A stretch of 64,000 nucleotides of DNA from Bradyrhizobium niftali (GTDB lineage: Bacteria; Pseudomonadota; Alphaproteobacteria; Rhizobiales; Xanthobacteraceae): positions 992,001-1,056,000 of the forward strand of contig NZ_SPQT01000001.1 in assembly GCF_004571025.1 (NCBI RefSeq), written 5' to 3'. The position numbers and the translations under genes are program-made. Numbering within the stretch: position 1 is the stretch's first letter; each line of letters starts with the position of its first letter. Shown here in pieces: positions 34,844 to 43,442 of the stretch. Below the pieces are notes generated by a model, which saw nothing but the letters and a program-made list of their open reading frames with translations, made no database searches and was not told the origin of the DNA.

Positions 34844-36052
34844 ATGATTATTCGTTATTGTATCGGTATGAGCGTTGCGGCCCTGTTCGGACTTTCCACG
34901 GTCGTCCCCTCCGAAGCAAAGATCGAGAAGGATGTTGTCAAGATCGGGATCCTGAACGACATGAGCGGGCCCTATGCCGATTTGGGTGGTCCGGGCTCGG
35001 TGATCGCTGCCCAGATGGCGATTGATGATCTCGGAGGAGCCATCAACGGCGTCCCCGTGAAGATCATTTCCGCCGACCACCAAAACAAGGCCGACGTCGG
35101 ATCGGCAACGGCTCGTCGTTGGTTCGATGTCGAAGGTGTCGATGCCATCGCCGATGTGCCGGTCTCATCGGTCGCCTTGGCCGTGCAAGAGATCGGCCGA
35201 CGGGCCCGCCGCATCACGCTGATGCAGGGATCGAGCTCAGATCTTACCGGGAAGGCTTGTTCTCCGTATAGTACGGCATGGCAGGACGACACCTATTCCT
35301 ATTCGAAAGCCTCCGCACAAAACACTGTAAAGAATGGAGGCAAGACCTGGTTCTTTGTGGAAGCCGATTATGCGTTCGGCCACGCGTTGGAACGGGACGT
35401 CACGGCATTCATCACCGAAGCAGGTGGATCGGTGCTGGGAGCGGCGCGACATCCCGTTAATACTGCCGACTTAAGCTCCTTCCTTCTACAAGCGCAGAGC
35501 TCCAAGGCTCAAGTCATCGGACTTCTGAACGGCGGCGCCGATTTGATTAATTCGATCAAGCAAGCCAAGGAGTTTGGCATCTCTGACAGCGGGCAGAAGC
35601 TGGTCGGATTTCTTGTGTACCTGACGGACGTCCACAGTCTGGGCTTGGACGCGACAAACGGCTTGCTGCTTTCCGAGGGCTTCTATTGGGATCAGAACGA
35701 CGTCGCCAGGACCTGGTCGAAGCGCTATTTCGAAAAGACCAAGCGAATGCCGACGAAGGAACAAGCTTCTGTCTATGCTTCCATCACGCACTATCTGAAA
35801 GCGGTGAAGAGCGCAGATTCAGTAGATGCGGATCTGGTCACGGCGGAGATGCGAAAGGCGCCAGTCGACTATTTCGGCCATACCGGCTCGATTCGCATCG
35901 ACGGCCGGGTTCTGTATCCCATAACGTTGTACCAAGTGAAAACGCGCGGCGAATCGACCGGAGCGTGGGACTACTACAAGGCGGTCGGAAACGTCGAAGC
36001 AGATCGTGCGTTTCGTCCGCTCAACGAAGGGGGCTGCGACCTCGTCAAGTGA
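34844..36052 (+). CDS. second ABC transporter substrate-binding protein of the segment
   Basis: 402 residues, Sec signal (MSVAALFGLSTVVPSEA) and Peripla_BP_6 opening VVKIGILNDMSGPYADLGGP. The GQKLVGFLVYLTDVHSLGLD region and KRMPTKEQASVYASITHYLK are typical of a Bradyrhizobium subgroup often found near HyuAB. No permease or ATPase of its own follows, so it may share the importer at 20.3-24.9 kb or act as a sensor. Last gene before the right-hand boundary repeat. Confidence 0.88.
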   Translation: MIIRYCIGMSVAALFGLSTVVPSEAKIEKDVVKIGILNDMSGPYADLGGPGSVIAAQMAIDDLGGAINGVPVKIISADHQNKADVGSATARRWFDVEGVDAIADVPVSSVALAVQEIGRRARRITLMQGSSSDLTGKACSPYSTAWQDDTYSYSKASAQNTVKNGGKTWFFVEADYAFGHALERDVTAFITEAGGSVLGAARHPVNTADLSSFLLQAQSSKAQVIGLLNGGADLINSIKQAKEFGISDSGQKLVGFLVYLTDVHSLGLDATNGLLLSEGFYWDQNDVARTWSKRYFEKTKRMPTKEQASVYASITHYLKAVKSADSVDADLVTAEMRKAPVDYFGHTGSIRIDGRVLYPITLYQVKTRGESTGAWDYYKAVGNVEADRAFRPLNEGGCDLVK

Positions 36053-36836
36053 GGTTAGTACAGCGGCATCACCAAGTCTTCAGAAAGAAAACCGGTCGAT
36101 GCACCCGCTCTGGCAACCACCGGAGTCCGAGCTGCCGGCTCTCACCGAATGTCACGTGCGCGCACTGGCTGCCCTCGGAGCTTTAATGAATCTTGGCGCA
36201 ATGCTTTCGGTCTGGTTGGCGAACTAAATACGGACGCAAGGTCTTTGGTGCTGTTGATGGATTTCCTTGATGAACCAACGCCAGCCTAGAGAACGAGCGT
36301 GACGGTCCTTTGGTTGGATTTCTCGTTGTAAGCTATTGATCTTTAATGATGGGATTTTGGCCCGGTTGGGAAAGTTCACTAAGGAAGTCAACGGCAGCAG
36401 TATGTCTCTTAATCAGCTGCTCGATGAGTACACGCAAAGTCCTACGACGCGTTGGTCCGCGGCTTCCGGAGCAGATCACCGGATGAGAATGCCTGAGACC
36501 TTACAAACTGTCTTGTTCGAAAAGCGATAGCGCTCCAGCGAGTCGACTCAGGATGCCCTCGCACGTATCGAATACTGACGGTCTCCGCTTTTCACGCGAG
36601 CAGCATGTCGCAATTGGCCCCGTCCTGCAGTTCGCCCAGCGGATACCTCGGGGTTCGAGTCGCTCCCCGCTACACGGTCGTGCTTCCCGCATTGAGTGAT
36701 TGCCGAACGGTAACGCTCGATCGTGTCTTTATCGCATTCGGCCAAGCATCGATGACGGCTTGGGGGAGGCCCGCGGGGAGAAGGCTTCGACAAGTCGGAC
36801 GTCACGACGACCGATCGGCGGTCTGACGAGGCTTGC
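36053..36836 (+). other. right boundary region without a supported gene
   Basis: Contains boundary repeat copy 2 (36306-36418). Around 36648-36675 the sequence CGGGGTTCGAGTCGCTCCCC followed by GCTACA resembles a T arm and acceptor end of a tRNA, but the stem does not pair well. The short frame ending at 36227 has no recognisable family. I see no integrase or transposase. Confidence 0.5.
36306..36418 (+). repeat. long direct repeat, copy 2 (island boundary)
   Basis: Same orientation as 18828-18946. It ends with ATGTCTCTTAATCAGC, where CTCTTAA plus TCAGC is a regular tRNA-Lys(CTT) anticodon loop and 3' stem, but the T arm seen in copy 1 is missing and unrelated sequence follows. Marks the right end of the 17.5-kb catabolic segment. 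Confidence 0.7.
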
Positions 36837-38162
36837 CTAGAGGTCGCGTTTCGCGCTTTCCGGAGCGAGCAGGATGCCGATGAAGGCGCAGGCTGCGATC
36901 GCCTCGAAATAGAGGATCACCGGGGTGAAGCTGCCGCTCGATCCCATCAGGGCGGTGCCGACCAGGGGCGCGATGCCGCCGCCCAGGATGATGCCGAGCT
37001 GCTTGCCGAGCGAGGAGCCGCTGACACGGACTTCGGTCGGAAACAGCTCCGCCGTGAAGGCCGCTTCCGGCGCGAACATCAGCGCGTGGATGATTCCGAT
37101 CGAGACGACGAGGCCAGTGATCAGCAGCGTCGGATCCTTGCTCGCGACCAGCTGGAAGTAGATTGGATACCAGGCGGCGGCCAACAAGGTGCCGAGCGCG
37201 ATGAACGGTCGGCGGCCGAAGCGGTCCGAGTAGCTCGCGATCAGCGGCACCATGCACATCTCCAGCACGTTGGCGACCATGGTGCCGAATGTGACGTGCG
37301 ATTGCGCCATGCCGAGCGTCTTGACCGCATAGCCGAGCACGAAGACCGTGCTCATGTACTGGAACGTGCTGTGCGCCATGTTGACGAGGCAACCGAACAG
37401 GACCGGCTTCTTCCACGAGCGCACCACGTCGAGCAGCGGGGCCCTGGGGCGCGCGGCCGAGGCCTGCACTGCCTTGAACAAGGCCGATTCGTCGACCTGG
37501 AGCCGGATGTAGGTGCCGAGCACCACCAGCACGAGGCTCAGCACGAAGGGCACGCGCCAGACCCATTGCGCGAAATCCTGCGGGGTCGAGACGAGGCCGA
37601 GCAGCGCGATGAAGCCTGAAGCGAGGATCACGCCGATCGGGCCCGAGGCGTTGACGAAGGAAGCGAAGAAGCCGCGCCTTGCCGAGGGCGCATTCTCCAG
37701 CGTCAGCGACACCGCGTTCATATATTCGCCGCCGAAGGCAAAGCCCTGCACGAAGCGCAGCGCGACCAGTGCGATCGGCGCCAGAAGCCCGATCGAATCA
37801 TAGCTCGGCAGGCAGCCGATCAGGAAGCTCGCGACGCCCATCAGCACGAAGGTGATCGTCAGCATCGCCTTGCGGCCGAGCTGGTCGCCGTAATGGCCGA
37901 ACACCATGCCGCCGAGCGGCCGGGCGACGAAACCGACCGCGAACGTCGCATACACGGCCAGCATGCTCGCGGTCGAATCCATCTTGGGGAAGAAGAAACG
38001 ATCGAACACCACGGGCGCGGTGAAGGCGTAGATGAAGAAATCGTAGTGCTCGATCACCGAGCCGAGCGAGGAGGCGATGACCAGCTTGCGGAACGCGGCC
38101 GTGATCGGCACTGCCGTCGTGGCTTCGCTCGTACCGACCATGACATCTGCGCTGTTGCTCAT
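36837..38162 (-). CDS. MFS transporter, metabolite:H+ symporter (MHS) family
   Basis: 441 residues with 12 probable membrane helices. MHS-type features: VIASSLGSVIEHYDFFIYAF at helix 1, VFGHYGDQLGRKAML in the loop 2-3 MFS motif, and RFVQGFAFGGEYMNAVSLTL. GAGAGGGGAAACG precedes the ATG at 38162. Last gene of the leftward aromatic operon, 118 bp after the FAH-family gene; it probably imports the aromatic acid degraded by its neighbours (inference). Confidence 0.9.
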   Translation of the reverse strand: MSNSADVMVGTSEATTAVPITAAFRKLVIASSLGSVIEHYDFFIYAFTAPVVFDRFFFPKMDSTASMLAVYATFAVGFVARPLGGMVFGHYGDQLGRKAMLTITFVLMGVASFLIGCLPSYDSIGLLAPIALVALRFVQGFAFGGEYMNAVSLTLENAPSARRGFFASFVNASGPIGVILASGFIALLGLVSTPQDFAQWVWRVPFVLSLVLVVLGTYIRLQVDESALFKAVQASAARPRAPLLDVVRSWKKPVLFGCLVNMAHSTFQYMSTVFVLGYAVKTLGMAQSHVTFGTMVANVLEMCMVPLIASYSDRFGRRPFIALGTLLAAAWYPIYFQLVASKDPTLLITGLVVSIGIIHALMFAPEAAFTAELFPTEVRVSGSSLGKQLGIILGGGIAPLVGTALMGSSGSFTPVILYFEAIAACAFIGILLAPESAKRDL

Positions 38163-38280
38163 GACGTTTCCCCTCTCCGGTTTTGTTTGTCTGGCTTCAA
38201 TCAGGAGCATTCCCGCGGGCGGACGAAGCCGGATGGGCTTCGCCGCCGCCGCTCGGAGGAGCTCCCGTCCGATGGACTTT

Positions 38281-39129
38281 TCACCGCGCCTCGTCCTCGA
38301 CCGGATTGCGCAGCACGCCGAGCCGCTCGACCTCGACCTCGACGATGTCGCCTGGCTTCATCCAGAGTGGCGGGTTGCGCCGGGCGCCGACCCCACCGGG
38401 CGTGCCGCTGACGATGACGTCACCCGGCTCGAGCCGGGTGAAGGTCGAGCAATATTCGATCTGCCGCGGGATATCGAAGATCATGTGCTTGATCTGCGCT
38501 TCCTGCACGACCTCGCCGTTGAGGCGGGTGGTGAGCTTGAGCTCGGCCAGCTCGCCGAGTTCGTCCGGCGTCATCATCCACGGTCCGAACGCGCCGGTAT
38601 CGGGAAAATTCTTGCCCGGCGTGAATTGATGGGTATGGCGCTGAAAATCGCGGATGCTGCCGTCGTTGTAGCAGGCATAGCCGGCGATATGGCCCATCGC
38701 CTCGCTGCGCGAGATGTAGCGTCCAGCCTTGCCGATGACGACGGCGAGCTCGCCCTCGAAGTCGAGGTCGGTCGAGACGCGCGGCCGGACGATCGGCTTC
38801 AGATGACCGGTCTGGCTGTTGGCGTAGCGTGAGAAGATGGTGGGATGCTCGACCTCGGTGCGGCCGGTTTCCTTCCGGTGCGTCTCGTAGTTCAGGCCGA
38901 CGCACAGGATCTTGTCCGGGTTCGGAATGACGGGCAGGAAGGTGAGCTTCGCAAGCGGCTTCACGGCGGCCCTGGGCTTCGCATCCGCGACGCCCGCCAG
39001 CGCGCCGGCGATGGCGGCTCTGAGATCGGCATAGCGAGAGACCAGCGCGGCGCCGACATCGAGGAAATTGTCACCCTCGACGAGGCCCCACGTCGTGCGG
39101 CCATCGATGGCAACGGTTGCGAGCTTCAT
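38281..39129 (-). CDS. fumarylacetoacetate hydrolase (FAH) family enzyme
   Basis: 282 residues. The FAH fold shows in KILCVGLNYETHRKETGR, the metal-binding DLDFEGELAVVIGKAGRYIS, DTGAFGPWMM and VIVSGTPGGVGARRNPPLWM. Family members cleave acylpyruvates or hydrate 2-hydroxypentadienoates after meta ring cleavage, which fits the extradiol dioxygenase two genes upstream. ATG overlaps the stop of the hydroxylase (ATGA). Confidence 0.9.
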   Translation of the reverse strand: MKLATVAIDGRTTWGLVEGDNFLDVGAALVSRYADLRAAIAGALAGVADAKPRAAVKPLAKLTFLPVIPNPDKILCVGLNYETHRKETGRTEVEHPTIFSRYANSQTGHLKPIVRPRVSTDLDFEGELAVVIGKAGRYISRSEAMGHIAGYACYNDGSIRDFQRHTHQFTPGKNFPDTGAFGPWMMTPDELGELAELKLTTRLNGEVVQEAQIKHMIFDIPRQIEYCSTFTRLEPGDVIVSGTPGGVGARRNPPLWMKPGDIVEVEVERLGVLRNPVEDEAR

Positions 39130-40733
39130 GCTGTCTTCTCCATTCTGATATTGGGATCGGGTTGGCCGTGCAGGCGCGCTCTGACCTCGCGCAAGAGATC
39201 GTCGAGTTCTGCGGCATGCTGCGCCGTGCCGAACACGTAATGATCCGGCCGCACGATTGCGGCGGCGACGCCATACCGGTCGAACCAGCCGGCCAGCACG
39301 TCGTCGGTCTCTTCGAGCACGCCGGAGGCGCCGGTGCCGGAAGGCGCGATCCCCGTTCCGGCCAGTTCGGGATACGCGGCGCAGAGCGCCATCAGAGAGG
39401 GCACATCGCTGCGGCGGCCGTCGATGACGACGCGGAAGCCTGGTCCGGTGATCTTGTCGAGCAAGCAGGGCGCGCCGCCGTGCAGGACCATCGGTTGCGG
39501 AAACAGAGTGCCCTGCGCAGCTCCAGCTTGCTCCGCCAGGAAGCCCGTGCGCAGCGGCGGGATGATCTCCTGCCGCGTGATCTCCAGCGGCTTGCCGCCG
39601 CCTTGATCGAGGATCTGCGCGTCGCGACGCCGCGCGGCCGCCGGATCCCGCTCGCAGATCGACTGGCCGATCGCCTTGATCTTGCCGGTCAGCTCGATCA
39701 CGTGCTGCTTGCGCTCGGCCGTGTAGCTGTCGAGCAGCGTCTCGGGCGAAGTGCCTTTGAGCACGCGGTCGAGCTTCCAGACGAGGTTCGTTGCATCGCG
39801 CAGGCCCTGGCACATGCCCTGGCCGATGAAGGGGGGCTGCTGATGCGCGGCATCGCCGGCGATGACGATACGCCCGTTGCGCCAGCTGGCGGCGACAAGC
39901 GCGTGGAAGCGATAGGAGGCCGCCCGCCACAGTTCGCCGTCGTCCTGTGTCAGCCAGGGTGATAGCAGTGACCAGACATTCTCCGGCCGCTCCATCTGCC
40001 TGGCATCCTCGCCCGGCAGCAACATGATTTCCCAGCGGCGATGATTGCCGGGGCCGATCAGGAAGCTGACAGGCCGCGTCGGATTGCAGAACTGCGCCGA
40101 GCTTGGCGGCAGCTTGGCGAGAGCCTCCTGATTGACGCGCACGTCGACCACCAGCCAGGGCTCGTCGAAGATCAGGTCTTCGAGCGCCATGCGTCCGATC
40201 TGGCGCACCGTGCTCGAGGCGCCGTCGCAGCCGACGACGTAGCGCGCCGTCACCTTCCGCAACTGCCCGTTGGCCTCCCGCAGCGTTGCCTCGACACGGT
40301 CGGATCGCTGCACGAGGTCGACCAACTCGACGCCCAGCTCGGCGCGGACGTTGGGAAAGCTCAAGGCGTGACGGCGCAGCACCGCCTCGACGGGCGGCTG
40401 GCTGAACACCATGCTCGGCGTGTAGCCGAGCGGGTAGGGTTCAGCGACCATATGCACGCGCCGGATCAACTGGCCGTCGGCGCCAAAATGCTCCGAGGCA
40501 GTGAAGGGCTCGACATGGGGCGCGATCGCCTCGGCCAATCCCATGTTGTCGAAGTGACGAAAGATCTCGTGATCGAGGGCGATGGCGCGCGGCTTGTCGT
40601 AGATGCCGGTGAGACGGTCGATGACGAGCACGCGATGGCCGAGGCGGCCAAGCAGGCTGGCCGCGACCGCGCCGGTCGGTCCGAAGCCAACGACGAGTAC
40701 GCCGTAGTGCGCAGGAGCAGAGGACGTGGTCAT
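39126..40733 (-). CDS. FAD-dependent aromatic hydroxylase, MhpA-like
   Basis: 535 residues. Rossmann VLVVGFGPTGAVAASLLGRL, DG motif VVGCDGASSTVRQ, GD motif IVIAGDAAHQQPPFIGQGMC, the arrangement of 3-(3-hydroxyphenyl)propionate hydroxylase and relatives that ortho-hydroxylate a phenol to a catechol. Starts at 40733 through an ATGA overlap with the dioxygenase gene and ends in an ATGA overlap with the FAH gene, so the three enzymes are tightly coupled. Confidence 0.9.
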   Translation of the reverse strand: MTTSSAPAHYGVLVVGFGPTGAVAASLLGRLGHRVLVIDRLTGIYDKPRAIALDHEIFRHFDNMGLAEAIAPHVEPFTASEHFGADGQLIRRVHMVAEPYPLGYTPSMVFSQPPVEAVLRRHALSFPNVRAELGVELVDLVQRSDRVEATLREANGQLRKVTARYVVGCDGASSTVRQIGRMALEDLIFDEPWLVVDVRVNQEALAKLPPSSAQFCNPTRPVSFLIGPGNHRRWEIMLLPGEDARQMERPENVWSLLSPWLTQDDGELWRAASYRFHALVAASWRNGRIVIAGDAAHQQPPFIGQGMCQGLRDATNLVWKLDRVLKGTSPETLLDSYTAERKQHVIELTGKIKAIGQSICERDPAAARRRDAQILDQGGGKPLEITRQEIIPPLRTGFLAEQAGAAQGTLFPQPMVLHGGAPCLLDKITGPGFRVVIDGRRSDVPSLMALCAAYPELAGTGIAPSGTGASGVLEETDDVLAGWFDRYGVAAAIVRPDHYVFGTAQHAAELDDLLREVRARLHGQPDPNIRMEKTA

Positions 40734-41632
40734 GCGCGGCGCTCCGTGTCGAACAAGACGGAGAGCTGCGCGGTCTTGCAGGCTTCGCTCTTCGGCGGCG
40801 CGATGCCCCATTGATCGGTGCGCCCGGGTGGCCAGACCCATTCCGAGGGTCCCTTGGCGCGATAGCCGTCGTCGACCTGAAGGACTTCGGCGGTGTATTC
40901 GATGACGATCCCCGAGGGATCGACGAAATAGGCGAACACGTTGTCGCCGGGGCCATGGCGGCCGACGCCCCAGCCGATCGGGAAGCCATGGTCGACCATG
41001 CGGCCCGAGCCGCGCATCACCGATTCCAGGTCAGGCATCAGGAAGGCGATGTGGTTGAGCCCGTTGAGCGGGGCCTCCGCAAGCACGACGGCGTGGTGAT
41101 CGCTGTTGCAGCACAGAAAGGCCATCAGCTTCGAACGGTCGGTCAGGCGAAAGCCGAGCACCTGCTGGTAGAATTTCGAGAGCTTCTCGATGTCGGCGCT
41201 GTTGATGTTGACATGGGCGAGCCGCTCGGGGCGTTCGGCGACGACGCGCGCGCTCTTGGTGCGGTCGCCGTGGACTAACTCGATGCAGCAGCCTTGCGGC
41301 TCGCGGATCACGAAGTGTTCGCCGCCCGACGGCGTACGCGACGGACCGGGCGGGGAGATGATCTCGCAACGGGCCTCGCACGCGCGGGCGAACAGGTGGT
41401 CGAGGTCCTCGCGCGAACGCACGCGAAAACTGACCTTGCGCAGCGCGGCGCGCTCGCCTTGCGTCAATTCGAGGACGTGGAAGTCCGCTCCGGTTGCCGC
41501 CAGGTAGATCGTGCCGTCGGCTTCCGCGGCAAAATCGAGCCCCCAGACTGTCCGATAGAAATCCCCCGAGACGCCGAGATGCGGCGTCGCGATCTCGACG
41601 CTGCGCAACGCGATCACCGGAAAATCGGACAT
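40730..41632 (-). CDS. type I extradiol ring-cleavage dioxygenase (VOC superfamily)
   Basis: 300 residues, two VOC domains. The C-terminal domain holds the Fe(II)/Mn triad: His140 (LAHVNI), His194 (LNHIAF), Glu245 (GIVIEYTAE). The N-terminal half is the degenerate copy. This is the meta-cleavage enzyme that opens the catechol made by the hydroxylase. First gene of a four-gene leftward operon, divergent from the GntR regulator. No pathway hydrolase of the alpha/beta type or aldolase is nearby, so downstream steps are incomplete here. Confidence 0.9.
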   Translation of the reverse strand: MSDFPVIALRSVEIATPHLGVSGDFYRTVWGLDFAAEADGTIYLAATGADFHVLELTQGERAALRKVSFRVRSREDLDHLFARACEARCEIISPPGPSRTPSGGEHFVIREPQGCCIELVHGDRTKSARVVAERPERLAHVNINSADIEKLSKFYQQVLGFRLTDRSKLMAFLCCNSDHHAVVLAEAPLNGLNHIAFLMPDLESVMRGSGRMVDHGFPIGWGVGRHGPGDNVFAYFVDPSGIVIEYTAEVLQVDDGYRAKGPSEWVWPPGRTDQWGIAPPKSEACKTAQLSVLFDTERRA

Positions 41633-41744
41633 CAGGCTTCCTCGTGAAAGGCCCGGAGACGCGCGCCGAAGCAGCCGCTGATCGCCACCGAGCCGGTTGT
41701 CGTCGGCACAGAAGTAATATATACAAACAGACTCGTAAAGACAA

Positions 41745-41756
41745 AATTTATAAATT
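41745..41756 (+). promoter_or_regulatory. palindrome AATTTATAAATT, candidate GntR operator
   Basis: A perfect 12-bp palindrome in the AT-rich divergent region between the extradiol dioxygenase (leftward) and the GntR gene (rightward). A second AT-rich element, GTAATATATAC (41714-41724), lies upstream. The local base composition differs sharply from the surrounding GC-rich genes, as expected of a promoter with operator. Confidence 0.45.
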
Positions 41757-41792
41757 ATGGCTTCGGTCCGGCGTGATGTACAAAAAGACCAG

Positions 41793-42512
41793 ATGAATCA
41801 ACGGCACGCTATGAGTTCGGACCTGTCCAGCCCGAAGTCGGATACCCCGGCGACGTTGGCGACCAGCATCTATGCCCGCCTCAAGGCCGACATCCTGACC
41901 ACGCGGCTTGCGCCCGGCCGCAAGCTCCAGTCGCGCTTCCTGATGGAGCACTACAATGTCGGGCAGACCCCGCTGCGCGAGGCGCTCAACCGTCTCACGA
42001 TGGAGGAGTTCGTCATTGGCATGGAGCAGCGCGGCTTCTACGTGAAGCCGGTCAGCAAGGACGAGCTTCAGGAGCTGACCAAGACGCGCTGCTGGGTCGA
42101 AGGTCTCGCCTTGCGCGAATCCATGCAGAACGGCACCCAGGACTGGGAGGAGGCACTGCTGGTGACGCACCACCGCCTCGACCGCACGCCGCGTTCGCTC
42201 GATCCGGACAAGTTCACGGACAATCCCGATTGGGAGAAGGCGCACCGCGCCTTTCACGCGACGCTGATTGGGCTGTGCGGCTCGCGCCCGCTGCTCGGCT
42301 TCTGCGAGCAGCTCGCCGACCGGCTCTATCGCTATCGCATGATGTCGATCGCCAAGGCCTATCCGGTCCGCAAGATCGGGACCGAGCACGCGCAGATCCT
42401 TCAGGCGGTGCTCGATCGCAAGACGGATGACGCTGTCGCACTGCTCCAGCAGCACTATCAGCGCACGGCCGACGTGATCTATTCAGACCTCGAGGCCGTG
42501 TTGCCACCCTGA
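41793..42512 (+). CDS. GntR-family regulator, FCD subfamily
   Basis: About 239 residues. Winged HTH: IYARLKADILTTRLAPGRKL, then MEHYNVGQTPLREALNRL. The helical FCD domain has metal/ligand histidines in AHRAFHATLIGLC, TEHAQILQAVLDRK and LLQQHYQRT. The start is uncertain (41757, 41793 or 41811); none has a strong ribosome site. Divergent from the meta-cleavage operon, which it most likely represses until an aromatic inducer binds. Confidence 0.88.
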   Translation: MNQRHAMSSDLSSPKSDTPATLATSIYARLKADILTTRLAPGRKLQSRFLMEHYNVGQTPLREALNRLTMEEFVIGMEQRGFYVKPVSKDELQELTKTRCWVEGLALRESMQNGTQDWEEALLVTHHRLDRTPRSLDPDKFTDNPDWEKAHRAFHATLIGLCGSRPLLGFCEQLADRLYRYRMMSIAKAYPVRKIGTEHAQILQAVLDRKTDDAVALLQQHYQRTADVIYSDLEAVLPP

Positions 42513-42586
42513 ACAAAACGGGACGGGAGCACAATCTCTCTCTGCGTTCGGGACGCAGGGAACGCCCCTCGGTCAGATCGCCACCC

Positions 42587-42620
42587 GAACGGAATGTCGG
42601 TATCGGTAGTTGCGCCTCCC
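42587..42620 (+). repeat. 34-bp direct repeat, copy 1
   Basis: GAACGGAATGTCGGTATCGG continuing TAGTTGCGCCTCCC. It matches 46946-46979 with two mismatches, same orientation. The two copies bracket the lipocalin, CadC-like and broken AraC/autotransporter genes. Confidence 0.65.
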
Positions 42621-42681
42621 CGCAACCACTTCCAGCATAATTCGCTCATTGCGGCGATGTGATCAAAGTGGCGATCTGATC

Positions 42682-42714
42682 AAAGCCCCCGCCGAAGAAA
42701 ACGGCGGGGGCTTT
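42682..42714 (+). terminator. strong bidirectional intrinsic terminator
   Basis: AAAGCCCCCGCCG pairs perfectly with CGGCGGGGGCTTT over 13 bp around AAGAAAA. The A-tract on the left and T-tract on the right serve both directions. It lies between the convergent GntR gene (ending 42512) and lipocalin-like gene (ending 42771). Confidence 0.85.
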
Positions 42715-42770
42715 GAGTCTTGCGACGGAGCCTGCCTTATCGGACGGGGCCAAAAAGGTTCTAAACGCGA

Positions 42771-43301
42771 TTAGGGAATGCGTTCGAATTCCAGATGAGG
42801 CTGAAATTCGCCGCCTTGCGGATCACGGATCGGCGCAGCCACTACTTTCAAGCTTCGTGACGTAAGTTCCGTGATAGTCCTGTTGAGCGTGGCGCCATTC
42901 CATTGCGGCCATGTACTTTGCTGGACATGGAAGGTGAACGTCTTTGCGGATGTGTTGACCTCATATGTTCCGTAATAAGCAAAGGCCGGCCCAACGGGAT
43001 CGGATGGAACAGTCCCAGCTCTAGGTGCACGATCGCCCGCCATGATGGCGGCGGTGAAAAGGCCGTTTGCGGCGAATTGCAGCATCCCCTGAGGACTATT
43101 GCCCCATGTGTCGCGCCGACGGCCATCCGTGAACTGGTCATAGACTGCCGTCAATCTCCAGGAACCAACCAGAGACGCCTCCGGGGCCTCCTGGGATCGG
43201 GCCGACGTCGGCAAGGCTGCGAGGGTTGCAATGGTGACCAGGAAAGTCAGCATCGCTTTGTTCATTTTAGCCCTTGGGCAGGCCGGCCGGATTGCGGACA
43301 T
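42771..43301 (-). CDS. secreted lipocalin-like domain protein
   Basis: 176 residues. A signal peptide follows a basic N-terminus (MNKAMLTFLVTIATLAALPT, cleavage near ARSQ). The mature part reads LVGSWRLTAVYDQFTDGRRR, then GMLQFAANGLFTAAIM, which matches the lipocalin-like family (PF13924) of periplasmic proteins of unknown ligand. ATG 43301 is preferred because GAAGGAG stands 7 bp upstream; ATG 43265 is inside. Divergent from the CadC-like regulator with ~140 bp between, so the two may be a regulator-target pair. Confidence 0.75.
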   Translation of the reverse strand: MSAIRPACPRAKMNKAMLTFLVTIATLAALPTSARSQEAPEASLVGSWRLTAVYDQFTDGRRRDTWGNSPQGMLQFAANGLFTAAIMAGDRAPRAGTVPSDPVGPAFAYYGTYEVNTSAKTFTFHVQQSTWPQWNGATLNRTITELTSRSLKVVAAPIRDPQGGEFQPHLEFERIP

Positions 43302-43442
43302 GAAATGCTCCTTCTGATTGAGTCCCAAGAGGTGGCACCATGGAGGCGGGCCCCGGTCAGAAAAGCGCTAGTCCGGCAGCGAAGTCCTGAATAAGATACT
43401 GAAAAAAAGCTGAAATGCCTGAAAGATGCAGCTTTGGGGGCC

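Noticed and set aside
38281..39930. 549-codon minus-strand frame that would fuse extra sequence to the FAH enzyme
   Set aside because: The upstream part is an out-of-frame reading of the MhpA-like gene; the FAH gene begins at the ATGA overlap at 39129.
42659..42685. Two TGATCAAAG copies 18 bp apart, resembling half of the operator at 1.4 and 3.2 kb
   Set aside because: They lie between convergent gene ends beside a terminator, lack the second half-site and are too short to call.
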